A DNA stretch of 64,000 nucleotides from Desulfocarbo indianensis (GCA_001184205.1 LBMP01000001.1:62001-126000), one strand, 5' to 3'. Positions 1 to 7,792 are shown, counted from the first letter of the stretch. The notes: generated by a model from the letters alone, not told the origin. Program-made: numbers and translations.

Positions 1-549
1 TTCCACGGCCATGGCCGCGTGGTGGGCGTAGAATTTCACCCAGAGCTTCTCCCGCTCGCCAAAGGGAACCACCTCGCCCTGGGCGTTTTTGGCGTTGATG
101 ATTTGCAGCACCCCCACGTTGCGCCCCTGGGAGGTGGTCAAGGGGGCCACCAGCATGGAACGGGTGCGGTAGCCGCTGGCCTCATCGAAGCTGCGGTTGA
201 ACACGTAGGGCCTCTCGGGGCCGAGGAGATACACGTCGTCTATGACCAGGGTCTCGCCGGTGGCGGCGGCGAACCCGGCCAGGGAGCTCTGGTCCACCGC
301 CATCTCCTCGCCCACGTATTGCCGGGCCGGGGCCGAGCCGGGATAGAGCAAATCGTTCTGCACGTAGCAGAAACGCAGGCGGCCCTCCTGCAAAAGGAAT
401 ATGCTGCCGGCCTCGGCCGAGGCCAGTTCGCGGGCCTCCGACAGGATGCGGTTCAGCAATAGATCCAGATCGTGGGTGGCGCTCAAGTCTCCGGACAGGG
501 CGGTGAGCTTGGCCAACAAGGGGGGGCTGACTTCCAAGGCGGCGGACAT
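1..549 (-). CDS. GAF-domain sensor protein, C-terminus off the window
   Basis: The first 183 codons of a minus-strand gene are visible, starting at the ATG at 549-547 and running off the left edge. The product begins MSAALEVSPPLLAKL and then shows a GAF domain at about residues 20-175: an LNRILSEARELASAEAGSIF helix-strand, a central SLAGFAAATGETLVI segment and RSMLVAPL. GAF domains bind small ligands or mediate dimerisation ahead of an output domain. The output domain lies outside the window, so I cannot say whether this is a phosphodiesterase, cyclase, kinase or phosphatase regulator. The GAF assignment is secure from the pattern; the role is open. Confidence 0.8.
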   Translation of the reverse strand, partial: MSAALEVSPPLLAKLTALSGDLSATHDLDLLLNRILSEARELASAEAGSIFLLQEGRLRFCYVQNDLLYPGSAPARQYVGEEMAVDQSSLAGFAAATGETLVIDDVYLLGPERPYVFNRSFDEASGYRTRSMLVAPLTTSQGRNVGVLQIINAKNAQGEVVPFGEREKLWVKFYAHHAAMAVE

Positions 550-695
550 GAATCTATCCTTGATGCGCGGGGGGTGAGTTAACGGGGCGGGCCTCGCCAA
601 CGCCGGTGATGGCGGGGCCGGCCCCGCGCCATGTTGAAACCGGGGCCGCCCGCGCCGGCGCCATAATTAAGAGCGATTATTAAAGCATCATGCCC

Positions 696-719
696 GGCCT
701 TGCCCGCAAAGGCAAGGCC
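696..719 (-). terminator. Hairpin downstream of punA
   Basis: GGCCTTGCC (696-704) pairs perfectly with GGCAAGGCC (711-719) across a 6-nt loop, 13 bases beyond the punA stop. On the minus strand it is followed by a CTTTAATAAT stretch rather than a clean U-run, so it is a plausible but imperfect intrinsic terminator. Confidence 0.4.
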
Positions 720-732
720 CGCATCCGGCGGC

Positions 733-1557
733 TCACATGGCCTTGGCCACCGCCGCGATCAAACGGACCAGGTCCTCCCCAGCCTTGGCGGCGTTTTCGA
801 TGACCAGGTCTATGGGCGCCGGCTCCATGGCCTCCGGCCGGTTCACGTTGCTGATGGCGGAAAGGGCCAGCACCTTGAGGCCGTGATGCCGGGCGGCGAT
901 GACTTCCAGCACCGTGGACATGCCCACCGCGTCGGCTCCGAAGCCGCGCAGCATGCGGGTTTCGGCCGGGGTCTCCATGGAAGGGCCCTTCAGCCCCACG
1001 TACACCCCTTCGTACATCTCCACCCCCAGTTGGGAGGCGGCCCGCCGGGCCAAGGCCAGGAGGCCGGGGTCGTAGACCTGGCTCATGTCGGGGAAACGCT
1101 CGCCCCATTCCTCCACGTTGTCGCCCACCAGGGGGTTCTCGCCCGTGAAATTGATATGATCGGCGATGAGCATCACCCGGCCCGAGGTCATGGCCGGGTC
1201 CAGGCCGCCGGCGGCGTTGCTGAAAATGAAAGCCTCCACCCCCAAAGCCGCCAACACCCGCACCGGCAGGGTGACTTTCTGGGGGCTGTAGCCCTCGTAG
1301 AGGTGAAAGCGCCCGGCCAGGGCGGCCACGGGCTTGCCCTCCAGCCAGCCCAGGATCAATTCTCCGGCGTGGCTCTGCACGGTGGAGACGGGAAAGCCGG
1401 GAATCTCTCCGTAGGGTATGCTGTCCAAGACCTTTATTTGGTTGGCCAAACCGGAAAGACCCGTGCCCAGGGTGAGGCCCAGGCGGGGCCGGAAGTCTCT
1501 CGGCAGCCTGTTGGCCAGCCAGGCGGCAGCCTGCTTAACGCTTTGCAATTGTTCCAT
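733..1557 (-). CDS. punA: Purine nucleoside phosphorylase, class I trimeric type
   Basis: A 274-residue cytoplasmic enzyme for phosphorolysis of (deoxy)inosine and guanosine to free base and (deoxy)ribose-1-phosphate in purine salvage. The length is normal for the class. Visible family motifs are the phosphate-binding LGTGLS segment near residue 30, GRFHLYEGY in the middle, SNAAGGL, the purine-site KGPSMETPAE and GMSTVLEV, and ALSAISNVNR near the C-terminus. The ATG at 1557 is the only in-frame start consistent with the family N-terminus; GGGAGGT lies 14 bases upstream, which is longer than ideal. It stands alone, with a sigma70-like promoter upstream and a hairpin downstream. Confidence 0.95.
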   Translation of the reverse strand: MEQLQSVKQAAAWLANRLPRDFRPRLGLTLGTGLSGLANQIKVLDSIPYGEIPGFPVSTVQSHAGELILGWLEGKPVAALAGRFHLYEGYSPQKVTLPVRVLAALGVEAFIFSNAAGGLDPAMTSGRVMLIADHINFTGENPLVGDNVEEWGERFPDMSQVYDPGLLALARRAASQLGVEMYEGVYVGLKGPSMETPAETRMLRGFGADAVGMSTVLEVIAARHHGLKVLALSAISNVNRPEAMEPAPIDLVIENAAKAGEDLVRLIAAVAKAM

Positions 1558-1609
1558 TAATCAGTTATGACCTCCCGGAGAATTCCTTTTTGCCTTTTTA
1601 TCACCCTGA

Positions 1610-1639
1610 AACCTAGCCATTCGGCGGCCGGGGTGTCAA
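1610..1639 (-). promoter_or_regulatory. Putative sigma70 promoter for punA
   Basis: On the minus strand TTGACA (1639-1634) is followed 17-18 bases later by CTAGGT/TAGGTT (about 1616-1610), about 55 bases upstream of the punA ATG. A consensus -35 with a moderate -10. Confidence 0.45.
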
Positions 1640-1713
1640 TTTTTTTCGGGTCCTAAGCATTGTGAAAGTCTTACCATAACCAGATCGGCCCCGTTGGGGG
1701 GAGCCACCCCGTC

Positions 1714-1742
1714 TTGACACGCCCCCCCACCCCCTTCATAGT
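1714..1742 (+). promoter_or_regulatory. Putative sigma70 promoter for the lytic transglycosylase
   Basis: TTGACA at 1714-1719, a 17-base C-rich spacer and CATAGT at 1737-1742, about 100 bases upstream of the chosen transglycosylase start. The spacing is ideal and the -35 perfect. Confidence 0.5.
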
Positions 1743-1845
1743 TGGCACCAAGACGTAACCCAGGCATCACCCCAGAGGCGGCCCGCCGTGGTCCCCAAGG
1801 GCACAGCGGTTGCCGAAGAATATCCTCAACGAGGAGCCCCGGGCT

Positions 1846-2472
1846 ATGTATTTAACCGCCCTGAAACGAACATCCAGTTGCCTTTTGGTGCCCGGCTTTT
1901 TCTTATGCCTGATCGCGGTGGCGGTGCTGGCTGTTTTGTGTTTCGACGCTCCGGCCTACCGCCGGGTGGAATACGATCCGCCTTTCAGCCCCATGCCCCT
2001 CAGGGATCTGCCCGCGTGGACCCATTCCGCCGAGTCCCCCTTGCCCGATCTGGAGATTCGCCAGCGCCGCTGGTGGCCGCTGGTGCGCAAGCTGGCCAGG
2101 CGCCACGGCCTGGACCCCGCCCTGGTGATGGCCGTCATCCAGGTGGAAAGCGGCTTCGATCCCTGGGCGGTGAGCCACAAGGGCGCCCAGGGCCTCATGC
2201 AGATCGTTCCCGGCACCGCCTTGCACCTGGGCCTCAGGAATCCCTTCGACGCCAAGGCCAATCTCCGGGCCGGCGTGCGCTATCTGGCGCAGCTTAAAAA
2301 GGCCTTCAAGGGAGACCTGGTGTTGACCCTGGCCGCCTACAACGCCGGCCCCACCAAGGTTTCCGCCCTGGGCGCGGTGCCCGATCATCAGGAAACCCGC
2401 GATTTCGTGGTGAAAGTATTGGCCATGGCCGATATTTTCCGCGGCCGCTTCCAGACCCTGGCCAGCAAGTAG
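1846..2472 (+). CDS. Membrane-anchored lytic transglycosylase, Slt/MltC-like
   Basis: A 208-residue enzyme predicted to cleave the MurNAc-GlcNAc bond of peptidoglycan with 1,6-anhydro product formation, acting outside the inner membrane. An N-terminal signal-anchor (residues about 12-35, LVPGFFLCLIAVAVLAVLC) precedes a soluble SLT domain. The catalytic Glu lies in IQVESGFDP, followed by the family motifs KGAQGLMQIVP and LAAYNAGP. I chose the ATG at 1846 because GAGGAG lies 9 bases upstream; an in-frame TTG at 1810 would add 12 residues but has no ribosome site. The gene is monocistronic, so no partner complex is implied. Confidence 0.9.
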   Translation: MYLTALKRTSSCLLVPGFFLCLIAVAVLAVLCFDAPAYRRVEYDPPFSPMPLRDLPAWTHSAESPLPDLEIRQRRWWPLVRKLARRHGLDPALVMAVIQVESGFDPWAVSHKGAQGLMQIVPGTALHLGLRNPFDAKANLRAGVRYLAQLKKAFKGDLVLTLAAYNAGPTKVSALGAVPDHQETRDFVVKVLAMADIFRGRFQTLASK

Positions 2473-2777
2473 CCCGGCCTAAAAGCCCAAACCCAGCCTG
2501 AATACCAACCGGCATCGAGCGGACGTTTAAGACTCCGGCCGCCGATTTGTCGATGAGCGAAACTCAGCCATAAAACAAGCCGGCATTGAGCGGGCCCCGG
2601 GCCCGCGCGCGGCCCGCACCCCGCCCGTGGCCGGGGCATAAAAGACCCGATCCCGCTAGGCTGCTCTCCGCCGGCGGTCCCTGGGGCTTGAAAGCCAGGG
2701 TCCGGCAATGGTCGGCCTGCCGGGTTCGGGTCCATATCGCCCGGAGTTTTCACCTCCGGGCGCTAATGATTCGCTGA
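2473..2777. other. Intergenic region with a possible degenerate repeat fragment
   Basis: No credible gene in these 305 bases. The stretch at about 2540-2580 (CCGATTTGTCGATGAGCG and following) shares the 12-mer CGATTTGTCGAT or a near match with the left part of the inverted-repeat elements at 22.4, 35.8 and 43.2 kb. It lacks their terminal inverted repeats, so it could be a decayed copy or chance. Confidence 0.3.
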
Positions 2778-2870
2778 CTACTTCCTGCGCTGATGGCGCG
2801 TGCGCTTCAACAGCTTGCGGTGCTTGTGCTTGCGGATCTTCTTGCGCCGCTTTTTGATTACGCTGCCCAT
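2778..2870 (-). CDS. bS22-type / AURKAIP1-COX24 domain small ribosomal protein
   Basis: A 30-codon gene: it starts MGSVIKKRRKKIRKHKHRKL and ends LLKRTRHQRRK. This is the signature of the tiny, highly basic bacterial AURKAIP1/COX24-domain proteins, of which mycobacterial bS22, a small-subunit ribosomal protein, is the characterised example. In line with the family, more than half the residues are Lys, Arg or His and it opens with the invariant MGSVIKKRR. AGGTGA lies 5 bases before the ATG at 2870, and a good promoter lies about 90 bases further upstream. It is shorter than usual gene-calling cutoffs and easily missed. Association with the 30S subunit is inferred from the family. Confidence 0.9.
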   Translation of the reverse strand: MGSVIKKRRKKIRKHKHRKLLKRTRHQRRK

Positions 2871-2962
2871 AAAATCACCTTTCGCCGGTGCCGGGCCCAG
2901 GTTCAGGTCCCAGACCAACTAAAGTTCGAGTCACCTGTGCTGATAAATAATTCGAAAATGGC

Positions 2963-2991
2963 TATATACCCGATATCGGCCGGCGCGGCAA
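2963..2991 (-). promoter_or_regulatory. Putative sigma70 promoter for the small ribosomal protein
   Basis: On the minus strand TTGCCG (2991-2986), a 17-base spacer and TATATA (2968-2963). The predicted leader is about 85 bases before the ATG at 2870. The spacer contains a CCGATATCGG palindrome (2970-2979). Confidence 0.55.
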
Positions 2992-3107
2992 GGGATAATC
3001 GGCTTTAAAGGCGCGATGACCGCCCGCCGCGCGGCTAAAACATCCCCTCGCCCCCCTGGATATTGGGCCTCAGCGGCGGCCAGGCCGGCCGGCCCCGGGC
3101 TTTTAGC

Positions 3108-3548
3108 CTAGGGCAGCGCGGTTTCGTGCACCACCTCCACCTGGCCGGCCTCGCGCAGCTTGGCGTAGAGTGCGCGGCAGGCCTTCAGTTCGGGGCCTTC
3201 CTCCTGGGGCAACAGCAGAATCAGCAAAGCGAAGCCCCCGCCGGGCAGGGGGTCCTGGTGGTGCAGGAGGATCAGGGCCTCGGCCTGGTTGGGGTTGCCG
3301 GGCTGATGGGCGATCAACACCGGCTCCCGGCCCTCCTCCGGCCCTCCCGCCAGGGCGTGGGGCACGAAGGAGCCCTCGTCAAAGGTCCACAAGCGCCGGT
3401 CCATCTCCTCGGCCTCGGCGGCGTCGCGGGCCAGGATCAACACCCGGCGGCCCTGCTCATGGTGATGGGCCGCCAGCCGGGCGGCGGCGCCGAGCGCGTC
3501 GCTGCCGGCCTGGCGCAGGTTGATGAACTCCACCCGCTGGCGGCTCAC
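3108..3548 (-). CDS. holC: DNA polymerase III subunit chi
   Basis: A 146-residue accessory subunit of the clamp loader that links it to single-strand binding protein through psi/chi. The family is recognisable from the opening VEFINLRQ, the long helix ending RRVLILARDAAEAEEMDRR, the highly conserved LWTFDEGSFVPH, the PVLI segment and a Rossmann-like C-terminal half (ALLILLLPQEEGP). The length is typical. It is monocistronic on the minus strand, divergent from the HDOD pair. The psi partner is not in this window. Confidence 0.9.
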   Translation of the reverse strand: MSRQRVEFINLRQAGSDALGAAARLAAHHHEQGRRVLILARDAAEAEEMDRRLWTFDEGSFVPHALAGGPEEGREPVLIAHQPGNPNQAEALILLHHQDPLPGGGFALLILLLPQEEGPELKACRALYAKLREAGQVEVVHETALP

Positions 3549-3665
3549 GGCCCGGCCTCCGGCGGGGAGATATGGCGATCTTTAGTGCCCATGGCGCTTC
3601 GATCATAGCACAGGGCCGCCGGCCGGCAAACCGCCCACAGCCCTTGGCCGGCCGTGCCGCCCCCT

Positions 3666-3695
3666 TTGCCCGGCGCATGGATTATCTGATAGGAT
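3666..3695 (+). promoter_or_regulatory. Putative promoter for the HDOD pair
   Basis: TTGCCC (3666-3671), an 18-base spacer and TAGGAT (3690-3695), 22 bases before the first ATG, with AAGGAGG just ahead of that ATG. The leader would be very short. Confidence 0.4.
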
Positions 3696-3717
3696 TAAGC
3701 CTGTCAAGGAGGCGGCC

Positions 3718-4095
3718 ATGATACGTCTTACCGTGGACAAGCTGACCACCGGCATGGTGCTGGCCCAGGACGTCACCCGGGATGACGGGGTGATCCTCAT
3801 GGGCAAGGGCGCCGCCGTGAGCGAGGACGCCATCCGCCTCCTGGAGCGGCTGGACATAGAATCGGTGGTGGTGGAGGGCGATCTGTTCGCCTCGGAGGAA
3901 GAGCGCCAGGCCTACCTCAAGGAGGCCGAGGAACAGCTCGACCTCCGCTTTTCCAGGGTGGAGGACGACAAGGTGCTCATGGCCATCCGCGAGATGTTCC
4001 GGGCGCGCATAAAAAAAGGCTGCCTGCCGCCGCCGCCCCCCAAGCCGGAGCCCGAGGAAACAGACGGCTTCGTCGTCCGTTTCGATGGAGAGTAG
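3718..4095 (+). CDS. Stand-alone HD-GYP/HDOD N-terminal-like module
   Basis: 125 residues. Residues 1-50 match the small beta-rich module normally found at the N-terminus of HD-GYP and HDOD proteins: GMVLAQDV, then MGKGAAVSEDAIRLLERLDIES and VVVEG. A helical stretch follows, then a proline-rich tail (PPPPPKPEPEE). Nothing catalytic is present. It ends three bases before the GTG of an HDOD gene, has a strong AAGGAGG ribosome site, and almost certainly works with that neighbour. The arrangement looks like a natural split of a usually fused protein. Function is inferred from module and context only. Confidence 0.75.
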   Translation: MIRLTVDKLTTGMVLAQDVTRDDGVILMGKGAAVSEDAIRLLERLDIESVVVEGDLFASEEERQAYLKEAEEQLDLRFSRVEDDKVLMAIREMFRARIKKGCLPPPPPKPEPEETDGFVVRFDGE

Positions 4096-4098
4096 GCC

Positions 4099-4938
4099 GT
4101 GGTGCTGGAGGAGGCGGCGGCCAAAAAACGCGTTCAGCTTCTGAAAAACCTGCCCACCCTGCCCGGCATGATAGACAAGATAAGCCGGGCGGTGGAATCC
4201 AAGCGCTTTTCCGCCGCGGACATCGGCAAGCTCATCAGCCGCGACCAAGTGCTCACCGCCAAGGTGCTCAAGCTGGCCAACAGCGCCTTTTTCGGCTTTT
4301 CGCGCAAGGTGGGCTCCCTAACCCAGGCCCTGGTGCTTTTGGGCTTCGACGTGGTCAAGGGCCTGATCCTGACCTCCAGCGTGTTCGACCTCATGAAAAA
4401 CAAGGGCGAGGACCTGTGGCGGCATTCCATGGGCGTGGCCAGCGCCGCGGCCATCATCGCCACCGAGGTCGGCATGCCCGACGCCGAGGAGGCCTCCCTG
4501 GCCGGCCTGCTGCACGATCTGGGCAAGGTGGTGATCCGGGTGCACATGCCCGACGATTCGGCCTCCATCAACGAGTTGGTGGAGGTGGAGGGCCTGGCCC
4601 TGCGCGAGGCGGAAAGGGAAGTCCTGGGGTTCAATCACACCCAGGTGGGCCAATGGCTGGCCGAAAGCTGGAAGCTGCCCGAACAGTTGTCCGAGCCGAT
4701 CCGCTGGCATCACAAGCCCGAGGGCTCCCGCGCCGCCCCCCAAATGACCGCGGCGGTGCATCTGGCGGATTGCCTGGTGCGCGGTTTCGGCTATGGCGAC
4801 GGCGGCGACCCCTGGGTGCCGCCCCTGGACCGCTTCGCCTTGAAACAACTGGGTTTGAACTCGCAAAAACTGGAAAATATCGTCGCCGAGTTGTGCGAGA
4901 AGCTTTCCTCGGCCAATGGCGCCAGCATGGGCTCCTAA
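4099..4938 (+). CDS. HDOD-domain signalling protein
   Basis: 279 residues, GTG start three bases after the preceding stop. The HDOD domain spans about residues 10-215: LKNLPTLPGMIDKI, SRDQVLTAKVLKLANSAFFG, SLTQALVLLGFDVV, then WRHSMGVA, AGLLHDLGKVV and RWHHKP. HDOD proteins are regulators related to HD phosphohydrolases. Unusually this one keeps an HDxGK motif, so residual metal binding cannot be excluded. The downstream gene has its own promoter, so the pair is probably a two-gene operon. Confidence 0.9.
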   Translation: MVLEEAAAKKRVQLLKNLPTLPGMIDKISRAVESKRFSAADIGKLISRDQVLTAKVLKLANSAFFGFSRKVGSLTQALVLLGFDVVKGLILTSSVFDLMKNKGEDLWRHSMGVASAAAIIATEVGMPDAEEASLAGLLHDLGKVVIRVHMPDDSASINELVEVEGLALREAEREVLGFNHTQVGQWLAESWKLPEQLSEPIRWHHKPEGSRAAPQMTAAVHLADCLVRGFGYGDGGDPWVPPLDRFALKQLGLNSQKLENIVAELCEKLSSANGASMGS

Positions 4939-4980
4939 GGTTAACCTATCCGATTCACGGTATAATTGCCCCCAGGCCGC

Positions 4981-5009
4981 TTGACAGCCCCCAGGCGTGA
5001 ACTTATATT
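4981..5009 (+). promoter_or_regulatory. Strong sigma70-like promoter for the DnaJ-family gene
   Basis: A consensus TTGACA (4981-4986), a 17-base spacer and TATATT (5004-5009). It lies upstream of both a small open frame at 5031 and the DnaJ-family gene at 5116. One of the best promoter matches in the window; no heat-shock-specific motif is evident. Confidence 0.65.
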
Positions 5010-5030
5010 GCTTGTTAAGCGGAGGCGGCG

Positions 5031-5135
5031 ATGAGCCGGGAGGGGACCACCCGGGAAAGCCGCCGATATCCTTATGAATTACAGCCGCCGGCCGGTCCGG
5101 CGCGGTTAGGTAGCGATGTCCAAGGACTATTATAA
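5031..5135 (+). CDS. Possible 34-residue upstream ORF overlapping the cbpA start
   Basis: An ATG with a well-placed GGAGG (5021-5025) opens a 34-codon frame, [20 protein letters not shown] and so on. It ends at the TAA at 5133-5135, inside the DnaJ-family gene in another frame. The DnaJ-family gene has only a weak ribosome site (AGGT), so this frame could couple its translation. No homology is recognised; it may not be a stable protein. Confidence 0.4.
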   Translation: MSREGTTRESRRYPYELQPPAGPARLGSDVQGLL

Positions 5136-6078
5136 AATCCTGGGCGTGGAAAAAAGCGCCTCGCAAGATGAAATAAAAAAGGCTTACCGCAAGCTGGCCC
5201 TCAAGTATCACCCCGACCGCAACAAGGACGACAAGAGCGCCGAAGAGCGCTTCAAGGAGGTGGGAGAGGCCTACGCCGTTCTGTCCGATGCTGAAAAGCG
5301 CAAGCAATACGACACCTTCGGCAGCACGGACTTCCGCCAGCGCTACAGCCAGGAAGATATTTTCCAGGGCAGCGACATCTCCGATATCCTGCGCGAGATG
5401 GGCCTGGGCGGCGATTTTTTCTCCCGCTTCTCCGGGGGCCGGGGCGGCAGGGGCTTCCGCACCTACACCTTCGGCGGCGGCCGGCCCGCCGGCGGTCCAG
5501 GCATGGGCGGCTTCGACTTTGACCAAGCCTACGGCGGCTACGGCCCCGGCATGGCCAAGGGCACGGATCTGGTTTACGAGCTGCCCGTGAGCCTGGCGGA
5601 AACCCTGCTGGGCGCCACCAAGATGGTTTCCTACCGCCGCGGCGGCCAAATGGAACGGGTCAGCGTGAAGATCCCGCCCGGCATCGCCACCGGCCAAAAG
5701 CTGCGGCTTTCCGGCAAGGGCGAACCCGGCCCCCAGGGGGCTCCGGCCGGAGACCTTTTCATCCGGGTGCGGGTGCTGGACGAGCCCGGCTGGCGGCGCG
5801 ACGGCGACGACCTGGAAAAGAGCGAGGAGATCACCTTCAGCCAGGCCGCCCTGGGCCACGCCTTGGACGTAGCCACCCTGGACGGCAAGACGCTCTCGGT
5901 GAAGGTGCCCAAGGGAGCGCAGAACGGCTCCCGCCTGCGCCTCAAGGGCCAGGGCCTGCCCAAATTCAAGGGCGCGGGGCGGGGAGACCTTTACGTGAAG
6001 CTGAACGTGCAGGTGCCCAAGAAGCTGAGCAAGCGCCAGAAGGAACTCCTGGAGGAGCTGGCCGCCGAAGGCTTGTAA
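5116..6078 (+). CDS. cbpA: DnaJ-family co-chaperone without zinc finger, CbpA type
   Basis: 320 residues. The J domain (about 1-68) starts DYYKILGV and contains YHPDRN with the HPD triad that stimulates the DnaK ATPase. A Gly/Phe-rich linker follows (about 85-145, many GGR, GGF and GGP repeats). Then come the two beta-barrel client-binding domains, with [45 protein letters not shown] and RLKGQGLP. The Cys4 zinc fingers of DnaJ proper are absent, making it class B. It is monocistronic; no dnaK or grpE is nearby. The gene symbol follows domain architecture. Confidence 0.92.
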   Translation: MSKDYYKILGVEKSASQDEIKKAYRKLALKYHPDRNKDDKSAEERFKEVGEAYAVLSDAEKRKQYDTFGSTDFRQRYSQEDIFQGSDISDILREMGLGGDFFSRFSGGRGGRGFRTYTFGGGRPAGGPGMGGFDFDQAYGGYGPGMAKGTDLVYELPVSLAETLLGATKMVSYRRGGQMERVSVKIPPGIATGQKLRLSGKGEPGPQGAPAGDLFIRVRVLDEPGWRRDGDDLEKSEEITFSQAALGHALDVATLDGKTLSVKVPKGAQNGSRLRLKGQGLPKFKGAGRGDLYVKLNVQVPKKLSKRQKELLEELAAEGL

Positions 6079-6142
6079 GCGCCGGCGCCCACCGCCGGCG
6101 GTCTCGCCGGCCGGCCCCCAACCCTAAAGAAGGATCGCTGAC

Positions 6143-6949
6143 ATCAAATACGCCAACGCCAAATACCGGCCGGCCAAATCCCTCCTTATCCTCTGCCTGC
6201 TCCTGGTCTCGCTGCTGGTGCCGGCCCTGGCGGTCCAGGCCGCGGAATGGCCCCGGCCCCAGGGAGCGGTGGGCGATTACGCGGAAGTGATACCCCCCAA
6301 ATACCGCCAGGGCATAGCCGCCGCCGCCACCGAGCTTTGGCAAAAGACCGGGGACGCCCTGGTGGTGGCCACCATTCCCAGCCTGGACGGCGACACCATA
6401 GAAGACACGGCGGTGCGGCTCTTTCAGCAATGGGGCATCGGGCAAAAGGGAGACGACCGGGGCGTGCTGTTTCTGGTGGCCGTCCAGGAGCGCCGGCTGC
6501 GCATCGAGGTGGGCTACGGCCTGGAAGGCCTCATAACCGACGCCAAGGCCGGCATGATCCGCGACCAGGCCGTGGTGCCCTTTCTCAAGAAAAACGATTA
6601 CGGCCAGGGCCTCTACGCCGGCGTGGCCGCCACCGCCCAGATCATCGCCAAGGAGCGCGGCGTGCAACTGACCGGGGTGCCCCAGGTCAACCTGCGCCAG
6701 CCTTCTCGCGGCCTGGCCGTGGGCGGCCTGTTCCTTATCTTCCTGGTGCTGTTCATCCTGCTCACTTCCCTGCGCCGGGGCTCGGCCCGGGGAGTGCTGC
6801 CCGCCATCATCCTGGGCTCCCTTCTGGGCGGCGGCCATCGCGGCGGCGGCTTCGGCGGCGGCGGTGGCTTCGGCGGTTTCGGCGGCGGCGGCTTCGGGGG
6901 ATTCGGCGGCGGCATGAGCGGCGGCGGCGGCGCCTCGGGCGGTTTTTAG
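6143..6949 (+). CDS. TPM-domain (YgcG-like) membrane protein with Gly-rich tail, apparent non-AUG start
   Basis: The reading frame encodes a signal peptide (KYRPAKSLLILCLLLVSLLVPALAVQA), a TPM domain (VGDYAEVIPP, DALVVATIPSLDGDTIED, GDDRGVLFLVA, RRLRIEVGYGLEGLITDAKAG), one transmembrane helix (VGGLFLIFLVLFILLTSL) and a Gly/Phe-rich tail ending SGGF. TPM proteins commonly accompany LemA, as here. No ATG, GTG or TTG precedes the signal peptide: the first conventional start (GTG 6218) falls inside it. AAGAAGG (6127-6133) sits 9 bases before an ATC at 6143, so initiation there, or an ATG misread as ATC, is the simplest explanation. The product is certain; the start is not. Confidence 0.8.
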   Translation: MKYANAKYRPAKSLLILCLLLVSLLVPALAVQAAEWPRPQGAVGDYAEVIPPKYRQGIAAAATELWQKTGDALVVATIPSLDGDTIEDTAVRLFQQWGIGQKGDDRGVLFLVAVQERRLRIEVGYGLEGLITDAKAGMIRDQAVVPFLKKNDYGQGLYAGVAATAQIIAKERGVQLTGVPQVNLRQPSRGLAVGGLFLIFLVLFILLTSLRRGSARGVLPAIILGSLLGGGHRGGGFGGGGGFGGFGGGGFGGFGGGMSGGGGASGGF

Positions 6950-7040
6950 GCAACCTGGCGCGCGGTCCGGCCAACCAACCCAAACTTTTTCCGCCCGCGC
7001 TCCCCAAGGGCCGCTAGCGACAATCGCGCGGCAAAGGAAA

Positions 7041-7790
7041 ATGGAAATGAAACCAAAACCACCCGAGAGTCCGGAAGACATCTATCCCCAGTTGCTCAAG
7101 GAATTGCAGGAGATCTTGGGGGAGGACCTGCTGGGCGTGGCCGTGTTCGGTTCGGCGGCCGGGGGCCGCTACATCAAGGGCCGCAGCGACATCAATCTCA
7201 TGATCCTGAAACAAGACGACGCCGGGCATCGCCTGGCCAGGCTCATGCCCTTTTGCGAGCGCTGGGCCCCGGCCGGGGTGGCCGCGCCGCTGGTGGTCAC
7301 TCCCCAATATCTGGCCGCCAGCCGGGACGTCTTTCCCATCGAGCTTTTGGTCATGTCGGCCGAGCACAAGCGCCTTTTCGGCCAGGACCCCTTGGCGGAT
7401 ATTTCCATAGAGCCGGATCTTTTGCGCCTGCAATTGGAACGCGAACTCAAGGCCAAGCTGATGGCCATGCGCGGCCGGCTGCTTATAAGCGGCGGCAGGA
7501 AGGATGACCTCAAGCGCCTCATGGCCGAAGCGCTGCCCGCCTTCACCGCCCTGTTCAAGGCTTACCTGTATCTGGTGAACCAGGAGTTCCCCAAGCACCC
7601 GGCCTCGGTGCTGGAGGCCATGGTGGCCGCCGGCGTCAACCTTGACGCCTTCCGCCTCATGGACCGGGTGCGCGCCGGCGATTTGAAGCTTTCCGCCGGC
7701 CAAATGGCCGAGGTGGTGGAAAAAGCCTTGGCCCAACTGGATGATTTGAGCAAGAATGTAGATCAACTGGATACTGCAAAGGAGTCTTGA
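7041..7790 (+). CDS. Nucleotidyltransferase-fold protein with altered active site
   Basis: 249 residues. The N-terminal third shows the pol-beta nucleotidyltransferase pattern VAVFGSAAGGRYIKGRSDIN. The usual GS and spaced SDxD are nearly intact, but the second carboxylate is Asn (SDIN instead of SDID), so catalysis is doubtful. The rest is helical (ELKAKLMAMRGRLLI, AEALPAFTALFKAYLYLV). AAAGGAAA precedes the ATG. It lies between the TPM and LemA genes, its stop only two bases before lemA's ATG, so it is part of that group. Substrate unknown. Confidence 0.75.
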   Translation: MEMKPKPPESPEDIYPQLLKELQEILGEDLLGVAVFGSAAGGRYIKGRSDINLMILKQDDAGHRLARLMPFCERWAPAGVAAPLVVTPQYLAASRDVFPIELLVMSAEHKRLFGQDPLADISIEPDLLRLQLERELKAKLMAMRGRLLISGGRKDDLKRLMAEALPAFTALFKAYLYLVNQEFPKHPASVLEAMVAAGVNLDAFRLMDRVRAGDLKLSAGQMAEVVEKALAQLDDLSKNVDQLDTAKES

Positions 7791-7792
7791 AC

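Noticed and set aside
2890-2945. tRNA-like T-loop (GTTCGAGTC with nearby pairing) upstream of the small ribosomal gene
   Set aside because: No acceptor stem, anticodon arm or D arm can be built around it; it is an isolated resemblance.
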